Source of the DNA: Fen-1077 sp050014355
GTDB taxonomy: Bacteria > Chloroflexota > Dehalococcoidia > Dehalococcoidales > RBG-16-60-22
Length of the DNA: 7,499 nucleotides
Direction of reading: 5' to 3'
Assembly: GCA_050014355.1 (NCBI GenBank)
Contig: JBEKDL010000084.1
Span: 1-7,499, forward strand
Below the pieces are notes generated by a model. It was not told the DNA's origin and searched no databases. It worked only from the letters and a program-made list of their open reading frames with translations. The translations under genes and the position numbers were made by a program. Below are positions 1-4,697 of this stretch, in pieces (the first letter of the stretch is position 1; each line of letters starts with the position of its first letter).

Positions 1-749
1 TCGACACGACCCAGATTTACCGCACCAGCCGGCTCGTCAGCGAGCTGACCGGTTTCGCGGTGCAGCCGAACAAGGCTATCGTCGGCGGGAACGCTTTCCG
101 CCACTCCTCCGGCCTGCACGTAGACGGCATCATTAAAAAACCGGTCACCTATGAAATCATGGACCCAAAGTCGGTGGGTGTGCCTTCAAGCAGCATCGTG
201 CTGGGCAAGACCAGCGGGCGCCATGCCTTCAGAGAGCGACTGGCCGAGCTGGGCTATACGCTCAACGATGAAGACTTGGCCCGGGCCTTCGCCGCTTTTA
301 AAGAGCTGGCGGACAAGAAAAAGGACGTTACCGACCGCGATATCGAGTCGCTGGTGGCCGAGGAGCAGCGCACGATATCCGAGGAGTACCACCTTGACCG
401 CGTCCAGGTGACCAGCGGCGACCAGGGGCTCCCCATGGCGGGGGTGAGGCTCATCGGGCCGGGCGGTAAGACGTTTATCGAAGGGGCCTCGCTCGGCACC
501 GGGCCGGTGGACGCTGTTTATAAGGCCATCAACCTGTGCGTTAAGGTGCCCAATAATCTCACCGAGTTCACCGTAAAATCGGTGACACAGGGCATCGACG
601 CCATCGGCGAGGTACTGATAAGGATAGAGAGCGACGGCGTTACCTACACCGGGCGCGGCGCCGATACCGATATCATCGTTTCCAGTGCCAAGGCTTACAT
701 CAACGCCCTGAACCGCCTGCTCACGGCGCGGAAGAACAAGGCAGGTTAG
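1..749 (+). CDS. leuA: 2-isopropylmalate synthase, 3' part
   Basis: LeuA condenses 2-oxoisovalerate with acetyl-CoA to 2-isopropylmalate, the first committed step of leucine synthesis, in the cytosol. Only the C-terminal 248 or so codons are present; the frame is open from base 3 and the gene starts upstream of the window. An apparent GTG start at base 60 is an internal valine, because LeuA-like sequence (SRLVSELTGFAVQPNKAIVG) runs across it. The fragment begins at the end of the TIM barrel, with the HSSGLHVDG metal/substrate-region motif and the MDPKSVG segment typical of the family. After the linker (around EEYHLDRVQV) comes the C-terminal LeuA regulatory domain, with GPVDA and the GRGADTDII...AKAYINALN end, which in this family binds leucine for feedback inhibition. 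This end separates it from homocitrate synthases lacking the domain. It ends one base before the membrane-protein gene, so the two are almost certainly cotranscribed. Confidence 0.95.
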   Translation, partial: DTTQIYRTSRLVSELTGFAVQPNKAIVGGNAFRHSSGLHVDGIIKKPVTYEIMDPKSVGVPSSSIVLGKTSGRHAFRERLAELGYTLNDEDLARAFAAFKELADKKKDVTDRDIESLVAEEQRTISEEYHLDRVQVTSGDQGLPMAGVRLIGPGGKTFIEGASLGTGPVDAVYKAINLCVKVPNNLTEFTVKSVTQGIDAIGEVLIRIESDGVTYTGRGADTDIIVSSAKAYINALNRLLTARKNKAG

Positions 750-750
750 C

Positions 751-1170
751 ATGAACGTCACTCTGGAAATGGCCTTACGATTGTTGCTGGCTACCGCTCT
801 GGGCGGCGCTATCGGCTTGCAGCGAGAGCTATCGGGCAAGGAAGCCGGGTTGAGGACCAACATGCTAATCTGTCTGGGCTCGGCTTTGCTAACGGTGCTG
901 TCCATCTACGCCTTTCCTGGAAGTGACCCGTCTCGTCTCGCGGCTGGTATAGCTGCCGGTATCGGTTTTATCGGCGCGGGTGTTATCCTGCACCGCACCG
1001 GCGGCGCGGTCGTCGGCCTGACCACCGCCGCCACGATCTGGGCGGTCGCTGGTATCGGCATCGCGGCGGGCGCCGGGAAATATCTTATTTCTGTGGTCGC
1101 GACTGTGCTGGCGCTCGTGATTTTATTTCTCCCTCATATTCATAAGCCCGCCGATAAAGAAGGGAAATAG
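751..1170 (+). CDS. MgtC/SapB-family inner-membrane protein (short form)
   Basis: This 139-residue, very hydrophobic protein matches the N-terminal membrane domain of the MgtC/SapB family. Visible family motifs are GGAIGLQRE (18-26), KEAGLRTNMLICLGSALL (30-47), GIGFIGAGVIL (70-80) and VVGLTTAATIWAVAGIGIAAG (from 87). Hydrophobic stretches at about 5-23, 38-55, 63-80, 87-107 and 110-128 suggest four or five membrane segments; the C-terminus is short and charged (HKPADKEGK). The cytoplasmic ACT-like C-terminal domain of Salmonella MgtC is absent, as in many short relatives. Salmonella MgtC is tied to low magnesium and to inhibition of the F1Fo ATPase; the role of short homologues is not settled and I do not assign one. 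The start lies one base after the leuA stop, with AAGGCAGG inside the end of leuA as a plausible ribosome site. It is cotranscribed with leu genes, with no obvious functional link. Confidence 0.9.
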   Translation: MNVTLEMALRLLLATALGGAIGLQRELSGKEAGLRTNMLICLGSALLTVLSIYAFPGSDPSRLAAGIAAGIGFIGAGVILHRTGGAVVGLTTAATIWAVAGIGIAAGAGKYLISVVATVLALVILFLPHIHKPADKEGK

Positions 1171-1181
1171 AAAAAATATAT

Positions 1182-1188
1182 AGGAGAG
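1182..1188 (+). promoter_or_regulatory. ribosome binding site selecting the TTG start of leuC
   Basis: AGGAGAG lies five bases before TTG at 1194 within an A/T-rich 23-base gap after the membrane-protein gene. There is no in-frame ATG nearby, and the protein from this TTG begins MNIAEKILAAHA, the usual LeuC N-terminus, so the site supports a TTG start. Confidence 0.8.
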
Positions 1189-1193
1189 ATACC

Positions 1194-2450
1194 TTGAATA
1201 TAGCTGAAAAAATACTGGCGGCACACGCCGCTAAAAAACAGGTTGTGCCGGGTGAGTTCATCAACCCGCGGGTGGACATGGTACTGTCCAACGACATCAC
1301 TGCGCCCATCGCTATCCGCGAGTTCCGGCGCATCGGGGTGAAAAAAGCCTTCGACCCGTCGAAAATCGTCATGGTGGCCGACCATTTCGTGCCGAACAAA
1401 GACATCCCTTCCGCCGAGCAGGCTAAAGAAATGAGGGAGTTCTGCCTTGAGCAGGGGATAAAGTTTTTCGACGTCGGGGAAATGGGCATCGAGCACGCGC
1501 TTTTGCCGGAACAAGGATATGTATTACCGGGCGAGTTGGTGATAGGGGCGGACTCCCACACCTGCACCTACGGCGCAGTCGGCGCTTTCGCGACGGGCAT
1601 GGGCTCGACGGATATCGCCGCCGCCATGGCCACGGGCGATATCTGGATGAAGGTACCACCGACCATCAAGTTTGTCTACCATGGCAAGCTCGGAAAATGG
1701 GTGGGGGGCAAAGACCTGATTCTTTACACCATTGGCCAGATAGGGGTGGATGGCGCTTTGTACGCAGCGATGGAGTTCACCGGCGAGGCCATCGACGCGC
1801 TTTCGATGGATGGGCGCTTTACGATGGCCAATATGGCCATCGAGGCGGGTGGCAAGGCGGGGCTCTTTAGAGTTGATGATAAGACACTGCTTTACATAAA
1901 GTCGAGAGCCAAACGGAAATACACGGTCTACGCATCAGATGCTGACGCCGCCTACGCTAAAGTGATTGAGTACGATGTCTCCGGTATCGAGCCGCAGGTG
2001 TCCCTGCCGCATTCGCCTGCTAACGCCCGGCCGGTAAGCAAGGTAGAGGACATTAAAATCGACCAGGCGGTGATAGGGAGCTGTACCAATGGGCGCATCG
2101 AAGACCTGCGCCTGGCGGCGCAAATCATGAAAAACAGGAAAGTTGCCACAGGGGTGAGGTGCATCGTCATCCCCGGCACGCAGCAGGTCTACCTCGACGC
2201 TTTAAAAGAAGGTTTAATAGAGACATTCATAAATGCGGGGGCGGCTTTCAGCACGCCGACCTGCGGCCCGTGCCTCGGCGGGCACATGGGCGTCCTCGCG
2301 GACGGGGAAACCTGCGTCTCCACAACCAACCGCAACTTCGTGGGACGCATGGGCAGCACGAAGTCGGAGGTGTACCTGGCCAACCCGGCCGTGGCCGCGG
2401 CCAGCGCGGTGGCGGGGAAAATCGTCAGCCCGGACGAGGTCATGAAGTAA
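1194..2450 (+). CDS. leuC: 3-isopropylmalate dehydratase large subunit
   Basis: LeuC with LeuD isomerises 2-isopropylmalate to 3-isopropylmalate through a dehydration/rehydration at a [4Fe-4S] cluster. It also acts on citramalate-type substrates when CimA is present. The 418-residue product matches the short (about 420 aa) bacterial/archaeal LeuC/homoaconitase class rather than the roughly 470-residue E. coli form. Three cluster cysteines are visible: Cys297 in VIGSCTNGRIEDLR, and Cys357 and Cys360 in TPTCGPCLGGHMG. Other family signatures are VMVADHFVPNKD, VIGADSHTCTYGAVGAFATGMGSTD and NRNFVGRMGS. The gene appears intact. It starts at TTG with a good ribosome site and stops at 2450, directly before a palindromic repeat. 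Its partner leuD would normally follow at once but lies about 1.6 kb downstream, beyond inserted genes. LeuC in the strict sense versus a broader homoaconitase/isopropylmalate dehydratase is decided here by operon context. Confidence 0.96.
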   Translation: MNIAEKILAAHAAKKQVVPGEFINPRVDMVLSNDITAPIAIREFRRIGVKKAFDPSKIVMVADHFVPNKDIPSAEQAKEMREFCLEQGIKFFDVGEMGIEHALLPEQGYVLPGELVIGADSHTCTYGAVGAFATGMGSTDIAAAMATGDIWMKVPPTIKFVYHGKLGKWVGGKDLILYTIGQIGVDGALYAAMEFTGEAIDALSMDGRFTMANMAIEAGGKAGLFRVDDKTLLYIKSRAKRKYTVYASDADAAYAKVIEYDVSGIEPQVSLPHSPANARPVSKVEDIKIDQAVIGSCTNGRIEDLRLAAQIMKNRKVATGVRCIVIPGTQQVYLDALKEGLIETFINAGAAFSTPTCGPCLGGHMGVLADGETCVSTTNRNFVGRMGSTKSEVYLANPAVAAASAVAGKIVSPDEVMK

Positions 2451-2451
2451 C

Positions 2452-2507
2452 TGTCATTGCGAGGAGCGAAGCGACGTGGCAATCTCAATGCCGGTCTTAA
2501 CTCCTCG
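2452..2507 (+). repeat. palindromic dispersed repeat, copy 1 (partial right end)
   Basis: The left arm 2452-2487 starts TGTCATTGCGAG and ends GGCAATCTCA, with ATTGC/GCAAT as inverted ends of a hairpin around GAGCGAAGCGACGTG. The right end keeps AACTCCTCG (2499-2507), identical to 4661-4669 in copy 2, but the terminal GCAATGAC is missing and replaced by TATGGAGG. It begins one base after the leuC stop. It looks like a non-coding, MITE- or REP-like element. The open frame crossing it should not be read as part of the next gene. Confidence 0.8.
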
Positions 2508-2510
2508 TAT

Positions 2511-2515
2511 GGAGG
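2511..2515 (+). promoter_or_regulatory. ribosome binding site for the MGMT-family gene
   Basis: GGAGG stands five bases before ATG at 2521 and is the best ribosome site in this intergenic region. It favours ATG 2521 over in-frame GTG 2476 and ATG 2488, which lie inside the repeat. It sits where the right end of repeat copy 1 has decayed. Confidence 0.7.
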
Positions 2516-2520
2516 TAAAA

Positions 2521-3009
2521 ATGGTCAAACATAAAGAGACTTGGCGCGAAAAACTCGGCTCAACGGCGCAAAAACAGAACCTGCCGCGCGTGGTGGAAGT
2601 CAATGAGAAGATGAGTAAAAAGTGGGGCGAAGGCACCTGCGTGATTCCCTCGCCGGTGGAAGTGGACGCGCTCATGAAAAGCGTGCCGGAATGTAAGCTC
2701 ATTACGATTAACCAGATACGAGCGTTCATGGCCGCGAAATATCGCGCCAGCTTCGGCTGACCGATTACTACCGGCATTTTTGCCGGCATGGCGGCCCGTG
2801 CGGCCGTCGAGGACGCGTTAAAGGGTAATAATGAAATCACCCCTTACTGGCGGACGCTGAAGAGTAAAGGAGAGCTTAACGAGAAATACCCCGGCGGGGT
2901 GGAAGCCCAGGCCAGACGCCTTAAAGCCGAGGGACATGAGATTGAGCCGGACAGGGCGGGGCGGCCAAAGCGCGTTAAAGGCTGGGAGAGCAAGCTGGTG
3001 AAAGTGTAA
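2521..3009 (+). CDS. MGMT-family (alkyltransferase-like) protein, candidate selenoprotein with in-frame TGA at codon 80
   Basis: Two open stretches in one frame, 2521-2757 and 2761-3009, are separated only by TGA at 2758-2760. Read through, they give one 162-residue protein of the family annotated as MGMT (O6-alkylguanine-DNA alkyltransferase DNA-binding domain). Visible parts: KMSKKWGEGTCVIPSPVEVD (from about 31), VPECKLITINQIRAFMAAKY (winged-helix start), PITTGIF directly after the TGA, ITPYWRTLK (106-114), and GELNEKYPGGVEAQARRLKAEGHEI. In relatives I remember, the residue before PITTGIF is Cys, so TGA falls on a conserved Cys and is best read as selenocysteine (Sec80). The canonical MGMT acceptor motif PCHR is replaced by P108-Y109-W110-R111, as in alkyltransferase-like proteins, so ordinary alkyl transfer at that site is not expected. 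Family-like sequence starts right after TGA, before the next ATG at 2788, which argues against two genes. Alternatives are a nonsense mutation in a Cys codon, or a sequencing error. Function is inferred as alkylated-DNA recognition; the chemistry is unknown. Confidence 0.72.
2761..2809 (+). promoter_or_regulatory. candidate bacterial SECIS region: two hairpins just after the in-frame TGA
   Basis: Two non-overlapping hairpins follow the TGA inside the coding sequence. Hairpin 1 is CCGGCA/TGCCGG (2771-2776 with 2781-2786) with loop TTTT, starting 11 bases after TGA; its position is like E. coli fdhF but its loop has no G. Hairpin 2 pairs 2789-2796 with 2802-2809 (eight pairs, two of them G-U) around loop CGUGC, with G as second loop base and 36 bases between TGA and loop. 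That is at the far edge of the 16-37 spacing I recall for bacterial SECIS. Base pairing was done by eye, and GC-rich coding DNA forms hairpins easily, so this is suggestive only. Confidence 0.4.
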
Positions 3010-3017
3010 TTAGCGAT

Positions 3018-3905
3018 ATGAATTATTGGATTTTTTCTGTAGTTAGCCATAAAGAAGGAAAAGATACATATAAAGCAGAAGATGTTTTCAATCAACGAAT
3101 GATAGATGGATTTTGGGGACTTGGGGAAAAAACACCGAATCGAAAATATCTTAGTGAAGGTGATAAAGTTGTTTACTATATTGGAATACCCCAAAAATAT
3201 TTTGGTGGAACAGCTAGTTTAGCTTCAGATAGTTTTGCTTTGAATAATTCTCAAAAGAAAAAATTTAGCCATGGCAAACAATATTATACGGTGGATTACG
3301 GAGTTCTCTTAAAAGATATTGAGATTTGGCAAAAGAAAAAGCCGGTAGATGAGTTGTTACCACAATTAAGATTTATCGAAAATAAAGAATTTTGGGGGGC
3401 ATACTTACAGGGCGGAGTAAGACAAATTGAAGCTGATGACTATAGTCTAATTGTGGGCGAACCGAGTCTGATTCAAAAAATAAATAGCACAAGCGATGTT
3501 GAAAATCAGAATGAGTTTGCAATGGAAATGCAACTTGAGGAGTTTATTTTTAAAAATTGGTCGAATATCAACTGGGGCTCGAAATTAGTGCTTTTCGAAA
3601 ATGAAGAGCAAAATGGTAGGCAATTTCCGGCCGGAACTTGGAGTATAGACTTTTTAGCAAAAGATAAAGTCAATGATGATTTAGTAGTAATAGAATTAAA
3701 AAGAGGCAAAACTAGCGATTCAACAGTTGGACAGCTTCTTAGATATATAGGGTGGGTTAAAGAAAATATCGCTAGTAAACATCAAAATGTTAGGGGAATA
3801 ATAATAGCTCATGAGGTTGATGAAGCATTAAAATACGCCGTTAAAAATCTGAATAACATTGATGTAAAACAATATACGGTTAATTTTCGTCTAACATCGG
3901 CTTAG
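3018..3905 (+). CDS. EVE domain - PD-(D/E)XK nuclease fusion, putative modification-dependent restriction endonuclease
   Basis: This 295-residue protein appears to join two domains. The N-terminal 145 or so residues look like an EVE domain, a PUA-like fold that reads modified bases: MNYWIFSVVSHKEG, then FWGLGEKTPNRKYLSEGDKVVYYIG and FGGTASLAS. The C-terminal part (about 170-290) has a PD-(D/E)XK nuclease core resembling the DUF91/NucS type: Asp211 in WSIDFLAKD, Glu226-x-Lys228 in VVIELKRGK, then Gln239 and Tyr243 in VGQLLRYIGW. The likely role is cutting DNA that carries a modified base (type IV-like restriction); substrate is unknown. The gene is visibly AT-rich, using A/T third positions, unlike the GC-rich neighbours, so recent horizontal acquisition is likely. 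ATG 3018 lies nine bases after the MGMT-family stop, with no clear ribosome site, so expression may depend on coupling. No membrane segment or signal peptide is seen. An alternative is a solitary defence or regulatory nuclease with no modification partner here. Confidence 0.82.
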   Translation: MNYWIFSVVSHKEGKDTYKAEDVFNQRMIDGFWGLGEKTPNRKYLSEGDKVVYYIGIPQKYFGGTASLASDSFALNNSQKKKFSHGKQYYTVDYGVLLKDIEIWQKKKPVDELLPQLRFIENKEFWGAYLQGGVRQIEADDYSLIVGEPSLIQKINSTSDVENQNEFAMEMQLEEFIFKNWSNINWGSKLVLFENEEQNGRQFPAGTWSIDFLAKDKVNDDLVVIELKRGKTSDSTVGQLLRYIGWVKENIASKHQNVRGIIIAHEVDEALKYAVKNLNNIDVKQYTVNFRLTSA

Positions 3906-3914
3906 AGGTACTAA

Positions 3915-4022
3915 ATGCACAAATATCTTGTAATCTTTGAAAAGACAAATAGCAACTTTTCTATTTATTACCAGCAAAATGACATCGTCACCCTTTGTAA
4001 AGGGAGATTAAGAGGGATTTAA
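3915..4022 (+). pseudogene. short HicB-like antitoxin N-terminal remnant
   Basis: ATG 3915 is preceded by AGAGGT (3904-3909) at a good distance and opens a 35-codon frame. Its first 18 residues, MHKYLVIFEKTNSNFSIY, resemble the start of HicB-family antitoxins (YLVIFEKT...YSAY). The family's next segment (PDLPGC...) is absent; the frame instead runs into repeat-like DNA from about 3985 and stops at 4022. No HicA toxin is visible. It has the same AT-rich style as the nuclease gene and probably came with it. I read it as a truncated remnant; a chance small ORF is possible, since the match is short. Confidence 0.4.
3991..4004. repeat. perfect 6-bp inverted repeat CCCTTT-GT-AAAGGG
   Basis: CCCTTT (3991-3996) and AAAGGG (3999-4004) are exact inverted copies around two bases. 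The place coincides with loss of HicB-like sequence, so it may mark the end of an inserted element. It could equally be an operator-like palindrome; the two-base spacer makes it a poor RNA hairpin. Confidence 0.4.
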
Positions 4023-4041
4023 TAGAGATTAAGAGGGATTT
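4004..4041 (+). repeat. tandem duplication of a 17-bp unit just before leuD
   Basis: GAGATTAAGAGGGATTT occurs at 4004-4020 and again, identically, at 4025-4041, with a period of 21 bases. Each unit contains AGAGGG, a ribosome-site-like sequence; the second (4032-4037) lies five bases before a possible GTG start of leuD at 4043. The repeat lies at the junction between the AT-rich acquired region and the GC-rich leuD gene, and may be a scar of insertion or excision. Confidence 0.75.
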
Positions 4042-4051
4042 GGTGAATAAC

Positions 4052-4555
4052 ATGATTCTCAAAGGTAAAGTCCATAAATATGGCGCGGACGTCAACACGG
4101 ACGTGATTATCCCGGCGCGCTATCTCAACGTGTCCGACCCCGATAAGCTGGCCAGGCACTGCATGGAGGACATCGATAAGGGCTTTGTAAAAAACGTCAA
4201 GCCGGGCGATATCATCATGGCTACGGCGAACTTCGGTTGCGGGTCATCGCGGGAGCACGCGCCCATCGCTATCAAAGCTTCCGGGGTGTCCTGCGTCATC
4301 GCCGATACTTTTGCGCGTATCTTCTTCCGTAACGCCATCAACATCGGCCTGCCGCTGCTGGAAAGCCCCGAGGCGGTAAAAAACACGTCAAATGGGGACA
4401 TATTAGAGGTCGACCTGGGCAAGGGCGCGATAAAGAACGTCACCACTGGCAAGACCTTTACCGCCGCCCCTTATCCCGCCTTTATGTCGGAACTGATTGC
4501 CGCCGGCGGGCTGGTGGCGTACACGAAAAAGAGGTTGGCCGGAGCAAAAGTGTAA
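4052..4555 (+). CDS. leuD: 3-isopropylmalate dehydratase small subunit
   Basis: LeuD is the swivelling small subunit that completes the LeuCD isomerase and helps set substrate choice. The 167-residue product fits the short LeuD class (about 160-170 aa) that pairs with the short LeuC class found upstream. Diagnostic sequences are KGKVHKYGADVNTDVIIPARYL at the N-terminus, NFGCGSSREHAP (residues 60-71, with Cys63, Ser65-Ser66 and Arg67), and IADTFARIFFRNAINIGLPLLE. I chose ATG 4052 because MILKGKVHKYG matches the family's usual beginning and GGTGA (4042-4046) is suitably spaced. GTG 4043 (AGAGGG five bases upstream) and TTG 4040 are in-frame alternatives adding three or four residues. The subunit partner leuC is separated from it by about 1.6 kb of foreign-looking genes, which is unusual. 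leuD is intact, and a palindromic repeat starts six bases after its stop. Confidence 0.95.
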   Translation: MILKGKVHKYGADVNTDVIIPARYLNVSDPDKLARHCMEDIDKGFVKNVKPGDIIMATANFGCGSSREHAPIAIKASGVSCVIADTFARIFFRNAINIGLPLLESPEAVKNTSNGDILEVDLGKGAIKNVTTGKTFTAAPYPAFMSELIAAGGLVAYTKKRLAGAKV

Positions 4556-4561
4556 TTAAAA

Positions 4562-4676
4562 TGTCATTGCGAGCCATCCGCCGCAGGCGGAGGCGCGGCA
4601 ATCTCAATCATGAGCTTGAGTCTATCAAAGGGATTGCCACGTCGTCCCGTTTTGACCGGGAACTCCTCGCAATGAC
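4562..4676. repeat. palindromic dispersed repeat, copy 2 (full, two-arm form)
   Basis: This roughly 115-bp element is bounded by inverted ends GTCATTGCGAG (4563-4573) and CTCGCAATGAC (4666-4676). Each half is itself a hairpin: TCCGCC/GGCGGA around GCA (4577-4591), and TCCCG/CGGGA (4645-4661). The inner ends GGCAATCTCA (4597-4606) and GGGATTGCCACG (4630-4641) mirror each other, so it looks like two inverted copies of the basic unit head to head. It fills most of the leuD-leuB gap and has no coding capacity. There is no T-run after a stem, so it is not an obvious terminator. Confidence 0.85.
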
Positions 4677-4697
4677 TGAAAGAGGAAAGGAATCATC

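Noticed and set aside
60..749. leuA starting at GTG 60 as a complete short gene
   Set aside because: LeuA-like residues continue upstream in frame to the window edge and the TIM barrel would be missing; the gene is simply cut by the window.
186..905. Long antisense open frame opposite leuA and the membrane protein
   Set aside because: It overlaps two clear genes, has no recognisable domain, and is the type of shadow frame expected in GC-rich coding DNA.
2159..2500. Alternative + strand open frame running from the end of leuC into repeat copy 1
   Set aside because: It lies within leuC in another frame, gives a low-complexity His/Arg/Gly-rich product and ends in the repeat.
2758..2760. Simple nonsense mutation making the MGMT-family gene a pseudogene
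   Set aside because: Not excluded, but less favoured: the stop falls exactly on the expected Cys position, no other stop or frameshift exists in the gene, and coding character persists downstream.
2771..2786. Perfect hairpin CCGGCATTTTTGCCGG as an intrinsic terminator
   Set aside because: It lies inside the read-through coding frame and no T-run follows the stem; the Ts are in the loop.
2788..3009. A separate 73-residue gene starting at ATG 2788
   Set aside because: Family-like residues (PITTGIFAG) are encoded between the TGA and this ATG in the same frame, and no ribosome site precedes it. It is the second half of the TGA-containing gene.
4562..4676. Hairpin repeats as transcription terminators splitting the operon
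   Set aside because: Neither stem is followed by a run of T, and the genes downstream lack other visible promoters; read-through of one operon is simpler.
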